Translations under genes and position numbers: made by a program
Notes under the pieces: generated by a model
What the model saw: the letters and a program-made list of their open reading frames with translations, nothing else
Databases searched by the model: none
What the model was told of the DNA's origin: nothing
NCBI RefSeq assembly: GCF_029227915.1
Contig: NC_079880.1
Coordinates: forward strand, 12,489,501 to 12,553,500
DNA length: 64,000 bases
Direction of reading: 5' to 3'
DNA from: Hydractinia symbiolongicarpus
Lineage: Eukaryota > Cnidaria > Hydrozoa > Anthoathecata > Hydractiniidae
Shown here: positions 50,167 through 60,945 of the stretch, in pieces
How positions within the stretch are numbered: position 1 is the first letter of the stretch
Layout of the letters: each line of letters opens with the position of its first letter

Positions 50167-52021
50167 TCAATTGTATTCTTGTAATTTGGAATAGGGAAGC
50201 TTAGAACTTGAGGTATATGGCGGCGGCGCTGTCGTTTGCATATTATTGGAAGTATTTACAACCATGATGTTGGCTGGTGACATCGCTGGTGCCATGACAA
50301 ATTGTGTTCGTTGACGACGACGATAACAACGACAGCAACACGAGATTAATGCAATCACCAGTGCGATTGCTCCAATTATGATAACAATTCTTATCGGTTT
50401 TTTTTGTGAATACCACCACACAAGAAATTCTAAAAAAGAGAACAAAATCTGTAAGTTGGCACAGCTACAATATTATTGCTTCAATTGGACGTCACAAGGC
50501 TAGAGTAAAGCATTGCTATTTGAGATCTTTGATCTTTAAGACGACAGAATTGGAAAACACTTAATTACAATGTACACAAGACAAATTCACTCTGAATAGC
50601 TTTGCACTATAGAAATATATTTTTCAAATTCGTCGTGTAAAGCATACCTAACCAAAATTTGTCGTGTAAGGCTAAGCATAACTAGCACTAGAAACTTGCT
50701 TTCTTGGCCTTTCTTTGAGTAACTTACCGTTGCAATCATTGTGTGCAACACGTTCGTCCATAACTGGTATTGTTGCTGTGAAAATGAGGGTCTTTACTCG
50801 TAGGTTGATCTAAAAAGTTAAAAAATTCTAAAATAATCCGGTGGTTCCATTACGTCAAGATATGTATCGTTGGCAACGAAATTAGGATGTTTAAGCTGTT
50901 GTTGATTTTAAAAAGAAATATTTAGGGTGTTATTAAGTCGGTAATTTCACGACGTCAGAAACCAATAATGAATTGCTATATAATTTGAGTCATTTGCATG
51001 CTTGGCTAGATATGTTAACGATGGCTATTGCAGGACAATAAAGCTTGGTCACACGCATCAAAATAATCAAAGTTCTTGACTGGCTGGCAAAACAAACAGA
51101 TTTGTGAATGTCTCAGGATTCTGGGTAATTCTGGTACCAACTATGCCCACATGCTGCATTTACAAGTTTTAATCACTTTTTTGCGCCTTTTTTTGCGCCT
51201 CTTTTCGCCCTTTCTTACTCCTAGATTTGTGAGCTCCCCTCGAACTTTTTAGTTTACGCAAACTTATAAATTCCAGCATAGAGGAATGTTTGTTATTATT
51301 TTTTTTCATGGCCAAAAATACCATGAGGTTACAAGGAGAAATGTACTTTATTACTTCTGCATGTAAGCAGAGCTAAATAAGAAGAAACGCCGATGCCTCT
51401 TTATTAACCAAGTTGCCAATGCACGTACCTTTTCATGTACAACATTTTATAAACGACTTAATCTTTCAAAAAATAAAGGAAATAGTAAACAATAGCCAGA
51501 CTAAAGGAAGTAAGTGAAGAAAAAAAAAGGACAAACAACAGGAATAATTAAAAAAAAAGTTGACAAAGCAGAACATGAAATATCAAGAAAAGGACAGACA
51601 TTTAAGACATATAACATACCTTTATGTGTATGTTATCGTTAGAGTCATCTTTCAACTGAACATTAATGTACAGACCAGCCAGTCCACCAAGTGATGCTCC
51701 GGGGATTGGAATATCTGTTGAAGAGTCAAATTCTTTTTCATAACTAAGTTCTATCGCTTCAATGGTCAGTTCAATTTTAATTTTTGGTGGCTTGCAATTT
51801 ACCAATGTTACACCAACACTTGTAGTTTTTCCATCAACTTCACTTTCGCATTTATAAGACAATCCATCTTGTGTGCAACCACCCAAAGTTTCTAAAAATA
51901 AAAAATATTCCGTTTATCATCCCATCTGTGTTTTTTTATCTGGTTCCTTCATAATATATATACCTTTAGCAACCACAAGTATTAAAACAACTTCACAACA
52001 AAATTTCCACACGTTCGCCAT
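50167..52021 (-). CDS. membrane-protein family member C (PPPY-containing tail)
   Basis: Four exons on the minus strand: 51964-52021, 51620-51891, 50728-50809, 50167-50429. The phases match A and B, giving 205 residues. Signal peptide MANVWKFCCEVVLILVV. The ectodomain is very close to that of B (GGCTQDG, YKCESEVDGKTTS, NCKPPKIKIELTIEAIE, GLAGLYINVQLKDDS), then an exon 3 ending HNDCN. Exon 4 gives EFLVWWYSQKK, TM helix IRIVIIIGAIALVIALIS, a CCCRCYRRRQR juxtamembrane patch and a tail with TAPPPYTSSSKLPYSKLQEYN split across its last 21 residues. PPPY is the classical ligand of WW domains such as those in Nedd4-type ubiquitin ligases (family knowledge); any partner here is inference. Best-preserved member. 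Confidence 0.83.
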
Positions 52022-52121
52022 CTTAACATTCATGAAAAGCTGGCACAAAATAAAGGCGTATGGTTCATGCCACAAATTGTTCTATTATATTCTCAGAAGG
52101 GAACAATGGACGTCTGTGCTT

Positions 52122-52126
52122 ATTGG
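52122..52126 (-). promoter_or_regulatory. CCAAT box of gene C
   Basis: The minus-strand CCAAT lies 101 bases before the ATG, in the same context as in gene B. Confidence 0.45.
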
Positions 52127-52250
52127 TTTACACTTACAATTAAAAATTAAAAAATAATAATGGTCACTATACTACAGTTAAAATTAATACGTTAACGTAA
52201 CACAAAGTAGACTTAAATTTCGTACCCAGGTTATATTTTACATACTGAAT

Positions 52251-53777
52251 CAACCTCGTTTCCCGGACTTTTTGTCTCTTATTGGCGCTGCGCTTATTTA
52301 TAGGTCTGACGAAGAAGATCCTTGATTGGTCGAGACTTTTCACCTAATTATGCGAAAGATAAAAAGTCACTCGGTCTGTGAAATATTCATGCTGAGATTA
52401 ACTGTAAACAATAAAGATAGCCGACACTGTGCATACATGTTTTCAACCTCGTCCCCAGGGCTTGTTAGGCTTTTTATATTTGGACAAGGCCGTCCAAATA
52501 TAAAAAGCCTAACAAGCCCTGGGGACGAGGTTGACATGTTTTGTATCATAGAAAAATATTTTGCCAAAAATATCTAGAATTTCAATTAGATTGAAGTACC
52601 TAGTTTACTCTTCACTTAGATGTACTTGTGGGTAGCTACATGCTGCTTACGATCAGATTAATAATAGCAACCAGCCATGACAATGCCTAGCTAGCTAAAA
52701 CAAGCGTGTAAAAAGATAGGTACAGATAGATAGGTACTACTTTGTTAATTATTATTATTATTACTACTGAACATTAGAATATAAAGTAAGCGTAGCTAGC
52801 TACATAAACGAAAACACAGATAAGGGATTGCATGCATTTGCCATGCTGATTAAACAGATTTCACCCATTGCAGGAGATTATAAAGCTATATTATATATAT
52901 AAATAGAGCTCGCTATATTAAATCACAAAACAATGTTCACAAAGATATTTAGCAATATTGATAAACTAATGACAGAAATTGTCAAGATTTGCTATAGCTT
53001 AAATATTACATCATAATTTATGCAGCTAATTAACTCTAAAATTTTTTAAATGTTAATAGCTTGAGAACAAAAAGAGTATTTTAAAGAAATTAAAAAGACT
53101 TGTTAACCAACATTTAGAGCTTTATAATATAAGCCCAACATAATTTTATACATTGGGTTCCCTTTAATATTTTTGTCGTTTTCCTTCATTGCATCACTAA
53201 TTCCAAACAAGCTCTCATCTGCCTCAAACTTCCACTGTTCCAAGTTCAATACAGCAGCAGAAAAACAATTTCATTCAAGTATTCTACCTGACCATTTAGA
53301 ATGGAATTTAGGTGTTGACCAAAACAATATTTTTTTCATTTTTAACTAGGAAAGGTCAGCAAGTAAATGAAAAATAATTGATTTTCCAATTCTACTAGGC
53401 AAAAGTGCCACCACATCATTGCCCTTAAACAAAAGCCTGGAAATATATAATTTGCTTTGGTTTCAGGCAAAATGTAAAATATATATACGCTTTAAAACAT
53501 CAATATATACTTTAGAGTCATAACAACCTAAGTCTTCCCGGTACATTCTTTACTAAGAAGTTACGTTTCCACCGATCACAATAAAGTCCGGACCCTAATA
53601 ATTAAATTGAAACTCGCTCACCAAAGACTAGGGAGCAAACCGGATAAACGAGACACGAGTGCATTAATTAGAAATCTGCGAAAATTACAGATTTTTTGCC
53701 AGCCTCTATCAGGGCCATGTTTGTCCCGCCGTCCAATATGCAAAAAGAGACAACAGGACCTGGTATCGAGGTTGGTA
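52251..53777. mobile_element. possible non-autonomous DNA transposon with CAACCTCG ends
   Basis: The start CAACCTCGTTTCCCGGACTT and the end near 53777 (CCTGGTATCGAGGTTG) look like diverged inverted termini of the same family as the 90-bp MITE, and both carry a GTCTCTT block just inside. The pairing could be accidental because family ends are common here. Confidence 0.3.
52435..52542. mobile_element. 90-bp perfect palindrome MITE with 9-bp target duplication
   Basis: Arms 52444-52485 and 52492-52533 are perfect 42-bp inverted copies (starting CAACCTCGTCCCCAGGGCTT) around a 6-base loop AAGGCC. The flanks ACATGTTTT at 52435-52443 and 52534-52542 are direct repeats, so the insertion is complete and young. 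The paralogous B arm has no insert. A target duplication of 8-9 bp would fit hAT- or MULE-type transposition (inference). Confidence 0.9.
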
Positions 53778-54040
53778 CTGACTCACATTTGACGGATGAT
53801 GGTATCCATCGATTGTGAATAATGATTTACTTTACACACGATATTTTAATAAGAGCTAGTTAAACCTGATCTGCAAATAACTTTAATTTGTTTTTTTTAA
53901 TAGTATGAACACAACTTCTAAAAGCAGTCTCAATTTGTTCTATTCATGGAAAATTATTTTTGTTTTGGATCAAAAATTAAAATTGCTTTGTTTTTTACAA
54001 TGCGGAACATGATGGTAATATTAAATAAAATTTTGATCTC
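52850..54040. other. spacer, no gene recognised
   Basis: AT-rich sequence; the open frame 53607-53792 overlaps the possible transposon end and resembles no protein I know. Confidence 0.35.
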
Positions 54041-54045
54041 ATTAC

Positions 54046-54234
54046 CGTTTTAGGCCGTAATATTTCATCGACAGGGACACCATTTTGAATTTTCGCAATG
54101 CACCTCGGGACAGCTGGTGCATCTGAGAACAAGATTACAGCCACTTTGGAACTTGGAAATTCATAATCGCTGGGCTGATGTAGCTCGCAACGCTCCTCGA
54201 CAATATAAGAAAAATACGTATCCAAATGCCTATC
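54046..54234 (-). CDS. candidate single internal exon of unknown protein
   Basis: On the minus strand an acceptor (AAAACTTAG) is followed by 189 bases, 63 codons without a stop, then a GTAATG donor. Both junctions are phase 0. The peptide (DRHLDTYFSYIVEERCELHQ at the start, VPVDEILRPKT at the end) has balanced, protein-like composition, unlike the AT-rich surroundings. No neighbouring exons were identified within a few hundred bases and I recognise no domain. It may be an exon of a gene with long introns, a captured exon fragment, or chance. Confidence 0.3.
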
Positions 54235-54933
54235 CTAAGTTTTAATCTAAATGGGATTTGCATGTTGATAGGAAAAATTTAATTTTAAGAAGCAAATTGT
54301 TATATGATCAAAACAATAATGTAACTTATTTTCGTAGTAATCGAGGCAAGATACGTATGCGCTTGATAGCGCATGCTTTAATAGAACTTCCCACCCATTT
54401 TTACTCACAAGTCAATTTTATTCGTAGCTACGGGTTAGATGATTCACAGTGAAAAAATTCTGTCTAATGGTGAAAGTGTATCAAGAGGTTATTTTCGGTT
54501 GAACAAAGTGAATAAGAAAATAATGACATAAAAACGTCACATATGATGAACGAATTTATCATGTACGTGTTTTTATGTCATTGTTTGCTGTTGAAAAATG
54601 ATATGATCTAAACATTCTAAATATGAAAGAACCTCTAATGTTAGCCAAAAGCCTAAGATAAAACAACGTTGTGACACAAGCAGATAAAACTGACTTTAAA
54701 CTTTAAAAACTTAATATTTTGCGCAAAATCAAGTTTAATATCATAACAATTTATGCAGGTAACCTGTGTTCAGTCCCAATATTAATGCCACATATAATAG
54801 TATGCAAGTTAATAATACAAAACTGAATCGTCAGGTAAGGTAAGTAACACCGAAAAGTTTCGTATGTTTCATTGTGCATTTTTGTATGTTCTGGTATATA
54901 ATAATTTTACTATGGCGAAGAAAACACTTTTAA

Positions 54934-57786
54934 TCTCTTATAATAATACGCTAAGTGTGTCCGTCTGTCTGTGACAGGCAAAGTGGATGTGTTCATTTTC
55001 CTTTGATGTAGCCGAAATTTCCTTTCAAGTCTCCGAAGAAGTTATATCCATTTTGCTAGCAGGTTTACTTTGTTTACATCACGTGATCAAAATGGATCAA
55101 CTTGATTTGCCGAAATAAATTTAACGGCTTTCTGTACAAAAATAGTGTCCCTCGACACCGAAAACAACAACAAAAAAAGAACGGTCCCTTCGTCTTGAAA
55201 AAAGTGCAAAAAGTAATTCAGAGAAAGAAAAGTCCAAGAAGTGAATTAAGAAGTGGTAGCTAGAGCTAGAAGTAAAGTAGTAAAGTTAGAATTAGAAAAT
55301 AAAGGCTAGAGTTTGAAGTGGATTTAAAATCAATAATAGTAAGAACTTTGATGTTTTTAGACGTTTAGTTTTTATGTCACTGGAGCAAGCAGACTCGCAT
55401 TTTCCAAGAAAAGCCTCAAATTCTTGAAGTTTTATATTTTGGCGCTTTTTTAAAAACAAACCTAGCCACCATATTTGTTTATGTTTTTGTTGCATAATTA
55501 ATGTATCCCCTGGTGCGTAACTAATGTGTTTGTCCTAAAATTCAAAATGCTACATAAAGCTGTTAGCTGACTAACAAACGGAAAACTTTGGTTTGTTGAA
55601 CTTACTGCTCACTGTTATGTTATTATTTTTACATTACTATTGTTTCTCTTTATATGTGTTTTACTAAGCATAAATAGCTAGCTTTAGTTTTAGCTAAGTG
55701 TTCCCAGGTTAAGTATATTTAACTGGGGGTCTTAGCTACTGTTAGCTAGCTAATGTTGGCCTCTCCAATGCCTGCGCTCCTCTCATCCCATGGCTAGCTC
55801 TAACCTATGACTTATATTGTTATTCCTTTTTTTTAATTATCTATAGCTACCTTAGTTTCCTTAACTTCTTTTCTTTTATGAGCACGATACGAAATCTTTA
55901 AAGACTTGAACTTTTGCAGATGTATTTTATATTTCTTTTCGCATTTCCTGTAAACTTTACAAAGGGACCACGTGCAATATGACAAGTGGAATTTTTTTTT
56001 CCAGAATTTAAAGCGTGCGTGTTTATTTTTTTTATTGTTTTTTTTCTGACATCCTGTTTAACTTTCGTTAGCCTACATGTAAAATGCCAGGTTATTTTTT
56101 CAGGGGGGTGTAGACATTTGATTGGAAATTTACATGGGTTTTTGACTTTATTTTAATTTAGAGAGGATGTTCGTTCGGTTTGGGAAGGTTGTTCGTGTTT
56201 TTGTTTGTGTTGCAAACTGCTGTTTTTTAAAATTTTCTTTTTTTTGTGGAAAAAAGACCACATGCAAATATACTGAAAGCACAAATTTTGTAGAATTGGC
56301 CTCCACTGAAGGCTGTTATGTAAGCTGTTGGCTTCTTCATAGTTCGTATTATAAACTTTTGTTGGGGAGAATTAAACTGCATGTGATGTCATTTTTGCTG
56401 GAAGAAAAGTCCATGGTTTCACGTTTTTGTTAAGATTTTTATAATTGTGGTAATATATAACTGTGTTTGGTGATGATGAAAAAACTTTTTTGTTTTTTAT
56501 ATTTTTTGAAATGCCTGATTTTTCTATAATTTGATGTGTTTCATAACCTTTGTGTAGAAGGTTTATGGACAATAGCAATATAGAACATGCTAAATGAACT
56601 GATATTTGTTGATTTGGATGTGCTCCTTAAAAACCGATCTGTTTTACATTTTGTGTTAACTTTTGGGAAGATGGACCGTATATGCACTTTGTTTTCCAAA
56701 AATAATATCTTTGTTGATTCAAATTTACTCCTTATTTATTTTTGACATTCACGTTTAAAATGGTTGGTAAAGGTAACTACAGATCATCATACTAAGGAAA
56801 ATTTTTTTGTGTTCTTAACCTGTTAATTTTTACAATTTGTGTATATATATTTTTGGGATACAGGATAGTATGTAATCGAATAAATGATTTTCCAGATATA
56901 AATTTGATGTTTTTTGACACTTCTGATTGAAATATTAAAGGTTTTCAACGAAGTAAATATTTGAGATGTCTTATTTCTGACTTTATTACTGTATTATTGT
57001 AAGTGTTGTACTTGATTCTATACATTATTTTGATTAGTGTTTCAAGCTCTACACATAATCTTTGTTGATTCAAGTTTATTCTTTGCTCATTGATTTTTTG
57101 ACATTTATGTTTAAAATTGTTGGTAAAGGGCAGTACGGAACTAAAAGAGATTTTTGTGTTCTTAACTGGTTGATTTTTACATTTTGTGTAAATTTTTGTG
57201 GGAGAGGATGGTATGCAACTGAAATGACTGATTTTTCTAGATTTAAATTTGATGTTTTCCAAACTATGGCTTTTTCATATTTTTGTATAAGCGTAAGGGA
57301 AAAACAATATTTAAACTGTGTAAAAAAGTTATTTTTGTTGATTTGTGCTAACTCTTGGAGGCCTCCTTTTTGACACTTCAGAAAGAAATACTGAGGGTTT
57401 TCAACATAATCACTTATAAGATGTATATACATATTTGAGATGCGTTATTTCTGACTTTGTTATTATCCGTGTTGTGACTGTTGGTGTTGTAACTGTCGGT
57501 CTTCTTACTGTCGGTTTTGTGAGTTTAGTGTTGTGAGTGTCGATGTTTGAGTGTCGTTGTTGTAACTTTTTATCAACTAGATTTTACACCTTGCAAGCTG
57601 TTCTTTTTTATTTTGTGTAGGATTTGTGTGGAGGATATAATGCGATTTGATATTTGACATTTTGTGTAAGATTTTAAGAACATTTTTTTGTATATGCACT
57701 GCTGACGTCAGAAAAACATCTAAAAGAACCTATTTTCCCATTGTCCTTCTGCCTAAGTGGATTTCTCCACGGGCCTTATCGACTAG
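54934..57786 (+). mobile_element. Helitron-like element 1 of a four-unit tandem array, with foreign interior
   Basis: It starts after A with TCTCTTATAATAATACGC and shares the next ~100 bp (GTGACAGGCAAAGTGGATG, CATTTTCCTTTGATGT) with units 2 and 3. It ends with the same hairpin GTGGATTTCTCCAC and CTAG (57783-57786). Its 2.85 kb is far longer than the 0.58-0.73 kb of its neighbours because of an unrelated interior. That interior includes a ~350-bp diverged tandem duplication (about 56712-57000 and 57062-57470) and a GTTGTGA/GTCGG-rich simple repeat (57468-57570). Confidence 0.55.
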
Positions 57787-58516
57787 TCTCTATAATAATA
57801 CGCCAGTTCCGTGTGTCTGTAACATGCAAAGTGGATGTCTTCATTTTCCTTTGATGTTGCCGAAAAATGCATGTCTAATATGTTAAATTTTCTGACGTTA
57901 CGACGCGACGAAAATAACACTACTTTAACGTTAATATCCTATATTAAATTAATGAAGCCATTACAGTGCACCTAAAACTTTGAGGCCAAATAACTTGGAA
58001 ACGAGGTGGTGACGTCAATGATTTTTCACCGCGTGGGTAACTAGGGACCAACTAGGACCAATTTGGGTAATTTTCCCAAACCTGGGTCCCCGAATCCGTT
58101 TCGGAATGGACGGGTTGATGACGTCATCGAAAAACCTTCAAATCCTAATATCTCTGCAACCGTTTACCAAAAGTACATGATCCTATACATTTTCTTAATC
58201 AGTGCTTCAAGATCTATACGATGAAGGCAACAGGTTTACGAATTACTTAAAAAAAATTTTGGGTTTTGACGGTTCATTGCTGACGTCAGCAAAATTTTTA
58301 AAACCTTATATCTCCTTAAGCGTTTGTCGAAAACATATGATCCTATACATTATTTTGATCAGCGTTTTAACCTCTACACATTACAGGCAACGAATAAACT
58401 AAACTTCGCCAATTTTTTTTGTACCTGCACTGCTGACGTCAGCAAAAAATCTAAAAAAGCATATTTTCCATTGTCCCTCTGCCTAAGTGGATTACTCCAC
58501 GGGCCTTATCGACTAG
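57787..58516 (+). mobile_element. Helitron-like element 2 of tandem array
   Basis: 730 bp, from TCTCTATAATAATACGCC to ...TCCACGGGCCTTATCGACTAG. It is closely similar over its whole length to unit 3. It contains several TGACGTCA/TGACGTCAGCA motifs. No ORF. Confidence 0.75.
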
Positions 58517-59242
58517 TCTATATAATAATACGCCAGTTCCGTGTCTCTGTGACAGGTAAAGTGGATGTCTTCATTTTCCTTTGATATTGCCGAAAAATGC
58601 ATGTCTAATATGGTAAATATTCAGACATTACGGCGCGACGTCAATAACACCACTTTAACGTCAATATCCTATATTAAATTAATGAAGCCATTACAGTGCA
58701 CCTAAAACTTTGAGGCTAAATAACTTGGAAACGAGTTGGTGACGTCAATGATTTTTCACCGCGTGGGTAACTAGGGACCACCTTGGACCAATTTGGGTAA
58801 GTTTCCCAAACCTGGGTCGCCGAATCCGTTTTGGAATGGACGGGTTGATGACGTCATCAAAAAATCTTTAAACCCTAATATCTCTGCAACCGTTTGTCAA
58901 AGATATATGATCCTATACATTTTCTTGATCATCGTTTCAAGGTCAATACGATGAAGGTAACAGGAATATAAATTTCTGAAAAAATTTTTTTGCGTTTTAA
59001 CGGGCCATTGCTGACGTCAGCAAAATTTTAAAACCCTTTTATGTCTTTTGTTGTTCGTAGAAAAGTTATGATCCTATATTATTTTGATCAGCGTTTCAAC
59101 CTCTACACGTTACAGGCAACGAATAAACTAAATTTCGCCAATTTTTTTTTTTTTTTTGGATTTGCAATGCTGACGACAGCAAACCAACATTTTCAATGTC
59201 CTATTGCCTAAGTGGATTTCTCCACGGGTCTTTATCGACTAG
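58517..59242 (+). mobile_element. Helitron-like element 3 of tandem array
   Basis: 726 bp, TCTATATAATAATACGCC to ...TCGACTAG. It abuts units 2 and 4 without spacer. Confidence 0.75.
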
Positions 59243-59826
59243 TCTATATAATAATACGCCAGTTCTGTCTGTCTGTGACTTTTGCAAAGTGGATAAAATT
59301 TCTTTGATAAAGTCTATAAAACATCGTCTATAAATTTGTTCTGTAAATTAGCAAACTTTGACGTTAAAGCAATATTGACGTCAAAGGAAAGTATATTAAG
59401 ATTAGTGAAGCCATTGCATTGCACTTTTAAATTTAAGGCTTAATAACTTGGAAACAGGTGGACATAACTGACGTCATCTCCTGCGTGGGTAACTAGGGAC
59501 TACCTGGGACCAATTTGGGTCAGTTTTCCAAACCTGGGTCACCAAATCCGTTTCGGAATGGACGGGTTAATGACGTCATAAAAAAACCTTTAAACCCTAA
59601 TATCTCTGCATCCGTTTGTCACAAGTACACGATCCTATACATTTTCTTGATCAGCGTTTCAAGATCTATACGATAGAGGCAACAGGTATACAAATTTCTA
59701 AAAAAAATTTATCGGTTTTGACGGGGCCATTGCTGACGTCAGCAAAATCTTTAAATTCTTATATCTCATTAACATCAAAATTTTTATCCTGCTTTAGTGG
59801 ATTTTTCCACGGGCTTTATCGACTAG
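59243..59826 (+). mobile_element. Helitron-like element 4 of tandem array
   Basis: 584 bp, TCTATATAATAATACGCC to the hairpin GTGGATTTTTCCAC plus CTAG at 59823-59826, then T. It is shorter and more diverged, with a deletion near its 3' third. Confidence 0.7.
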
Positions 59827-59928
59827 TATAATAATAAAATAATAAAAAAATAAAACTACATGAAAATGCATGAAAAAAATCAAACATAAATTGCAAAAAA
59901 CGTTTTGGCCTTGAATGCATTTAGGGTG

Positions 59929-60530
59929 ATGACAAATGGTCAAACTACAAATACATGCATCGGATGCCTGGATACGGCGAAACAGCAGCGTGCCAAAAAT
60001 AAGTGCCCCCATCGAAGACAGAGATCCAAGTGTAAGGAGCGTCAGGGAAGTCAAATCTGCCACCATAAAAGGATAAGATCAATATGCAAAGAGTGTAAGG
60101 GAAGTGGGATTTGTAAACATAAAAGAATAAGATCCCAGTGTAAAGACTGCGGGGGTAGAAGTTTATGCCACCATGAAAAAAGGAGAGCAATATGCCTCGT
60201 GTGTAAACCTACTGGACATATCGCCTCCGTTGTACGATGTAGAACCCACAAGGCTCAAAAGGGAAACAAGGAGCTCAGCTTTCAGGAATATCTCGGTTGC
60301 CATATCGCTACGCTGCGGGCCCATATTGAAGCCCGGTTTTCTGAGGGTATGGCCTTGGGACAACCATGGGGAGTGGCCTATAGATTACAAGGTACTGAAT
60401 AAATATCGGGAAAACGGGGATGCTCCATCGCTTGCTGCGGTAGGTAAGAGATTGCACTACACCAACACTTAACCTATGTGGGCAAGTGAAAATATAGCCA
60501 AGGGTAATCGATATGTCTCAGAATAAAGAG
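59929..60530 (+). pseudogene. Polinton-borne Zn-ribbon repeat / HNH-like nuclease, frameshifted
   Basis: The first ATG in frame is at 59929. The N-terminal part holds several repeats of a C-x-H-x-R-x-R-x-x-C-K-x-C pattern (for example ICKHKRIRSQCKDCGG), a putative Zn-binding array seen in mobile and giant-virus-associated genes. It is followed by YLGC...LRAHIEARFSEGM, the usual lead-in to a small HNH domain. A frameshift near 60365 moves the rest to another frame, where the expected W-H-I-D-H motif reads W-P-I-D-Y. Then come the KRLHYTNT block, a stop, and a PMWASENIAKGN block. With both histidines gone and the frame broken, nuclease activity is not expected. Confidence 0.65.
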
Positions 60531-60532
60531 AA

Positions 60533-60928
60533 ATGGCGGCAATAGGTGTGATAGTGGCTGGGGCGGCCATAAACGCCCTTGCATTCAGCGGTTCAAATTA
60601 TTAATTTTCAAAGCTCTCAGGACATGGTGAGGTAGAGCGCAGGCGTCATGACGAAGCCGTCGAAAAGTTAAATTCGGCACAGGCCCAATAAATCAGGGAC
60701 AGACAAGCAACACTCTATTTTTTGCAAAGCAAAGAGAGATGCAGCTCAAAGCAGGTAAGAATTTGAGGAAACTCGATGACTCTATGTATCAGAATTACAT
60801 CAACGCGAAAAAAAGCTCCTCAGTTGAAGGATTTCTACACATCCTCGAAGCAACAGCAGGATGGAGAACTAACGTTCGTCCTTGGCTCCCTATCTCTGCT
60901 AGGGTTCATTGTCTATAAATATCTGTAA
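60533..60928 (+). pseudogene. small conserved Polinton protein with terminal hydrophobic segments, broken
   Basis: Starts MAAIGVIVAGAAINALAFSG, continues FSKLSGHGE-ER-RHD-AVEKL and ends with LKDFYTSS, then FVLGSLSLLGFIVYKYL. I recognise the layout from Polinton-associated proteins of unknown role: an N-terminal glycine/alanine-rich hydrophobic segment, a charged middle and a C-terminal TM segment. At least three in-frame stops and one frameshift are present. Confidence 0.55.
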
Positions 60929-60945
60929 GAACGCGTTTTTTTAAC

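Larger units (their letters stand above)
52022..52806. repeat. upstream arm of the C/B segmental duplication
   Basis: Homologous to 38328-38955. The C arm is longer because it carries the 90-bp palindromic MITE, which the B arm lacks. Confidence 0.8.

Noticed and set aside
2514-52021. A functional link between STAM and the membrane-protein cluster because they are neighbours
   Set aside because: Eukaryotic gene order gives little functional information; a shared ubiquitin-sorting theme (PPPY in C, UIM in STAM) is suggestive but unsupported.
52326-52577. Pair of mirror-image open frames on opposite strands (both reading SSPGLVRLFIFG)
   Set aside because: They are produced by the perfect palindrome at 52444-52533, which translates identically on both strands.
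56945-57432. Overlapping open frames of 103-118 codons on both strands
   Set aside because: They lie within the internally duplicated interior of a Helitron-like element; neither strand shows recognisable protein and the duplicate does not preserve the frames.
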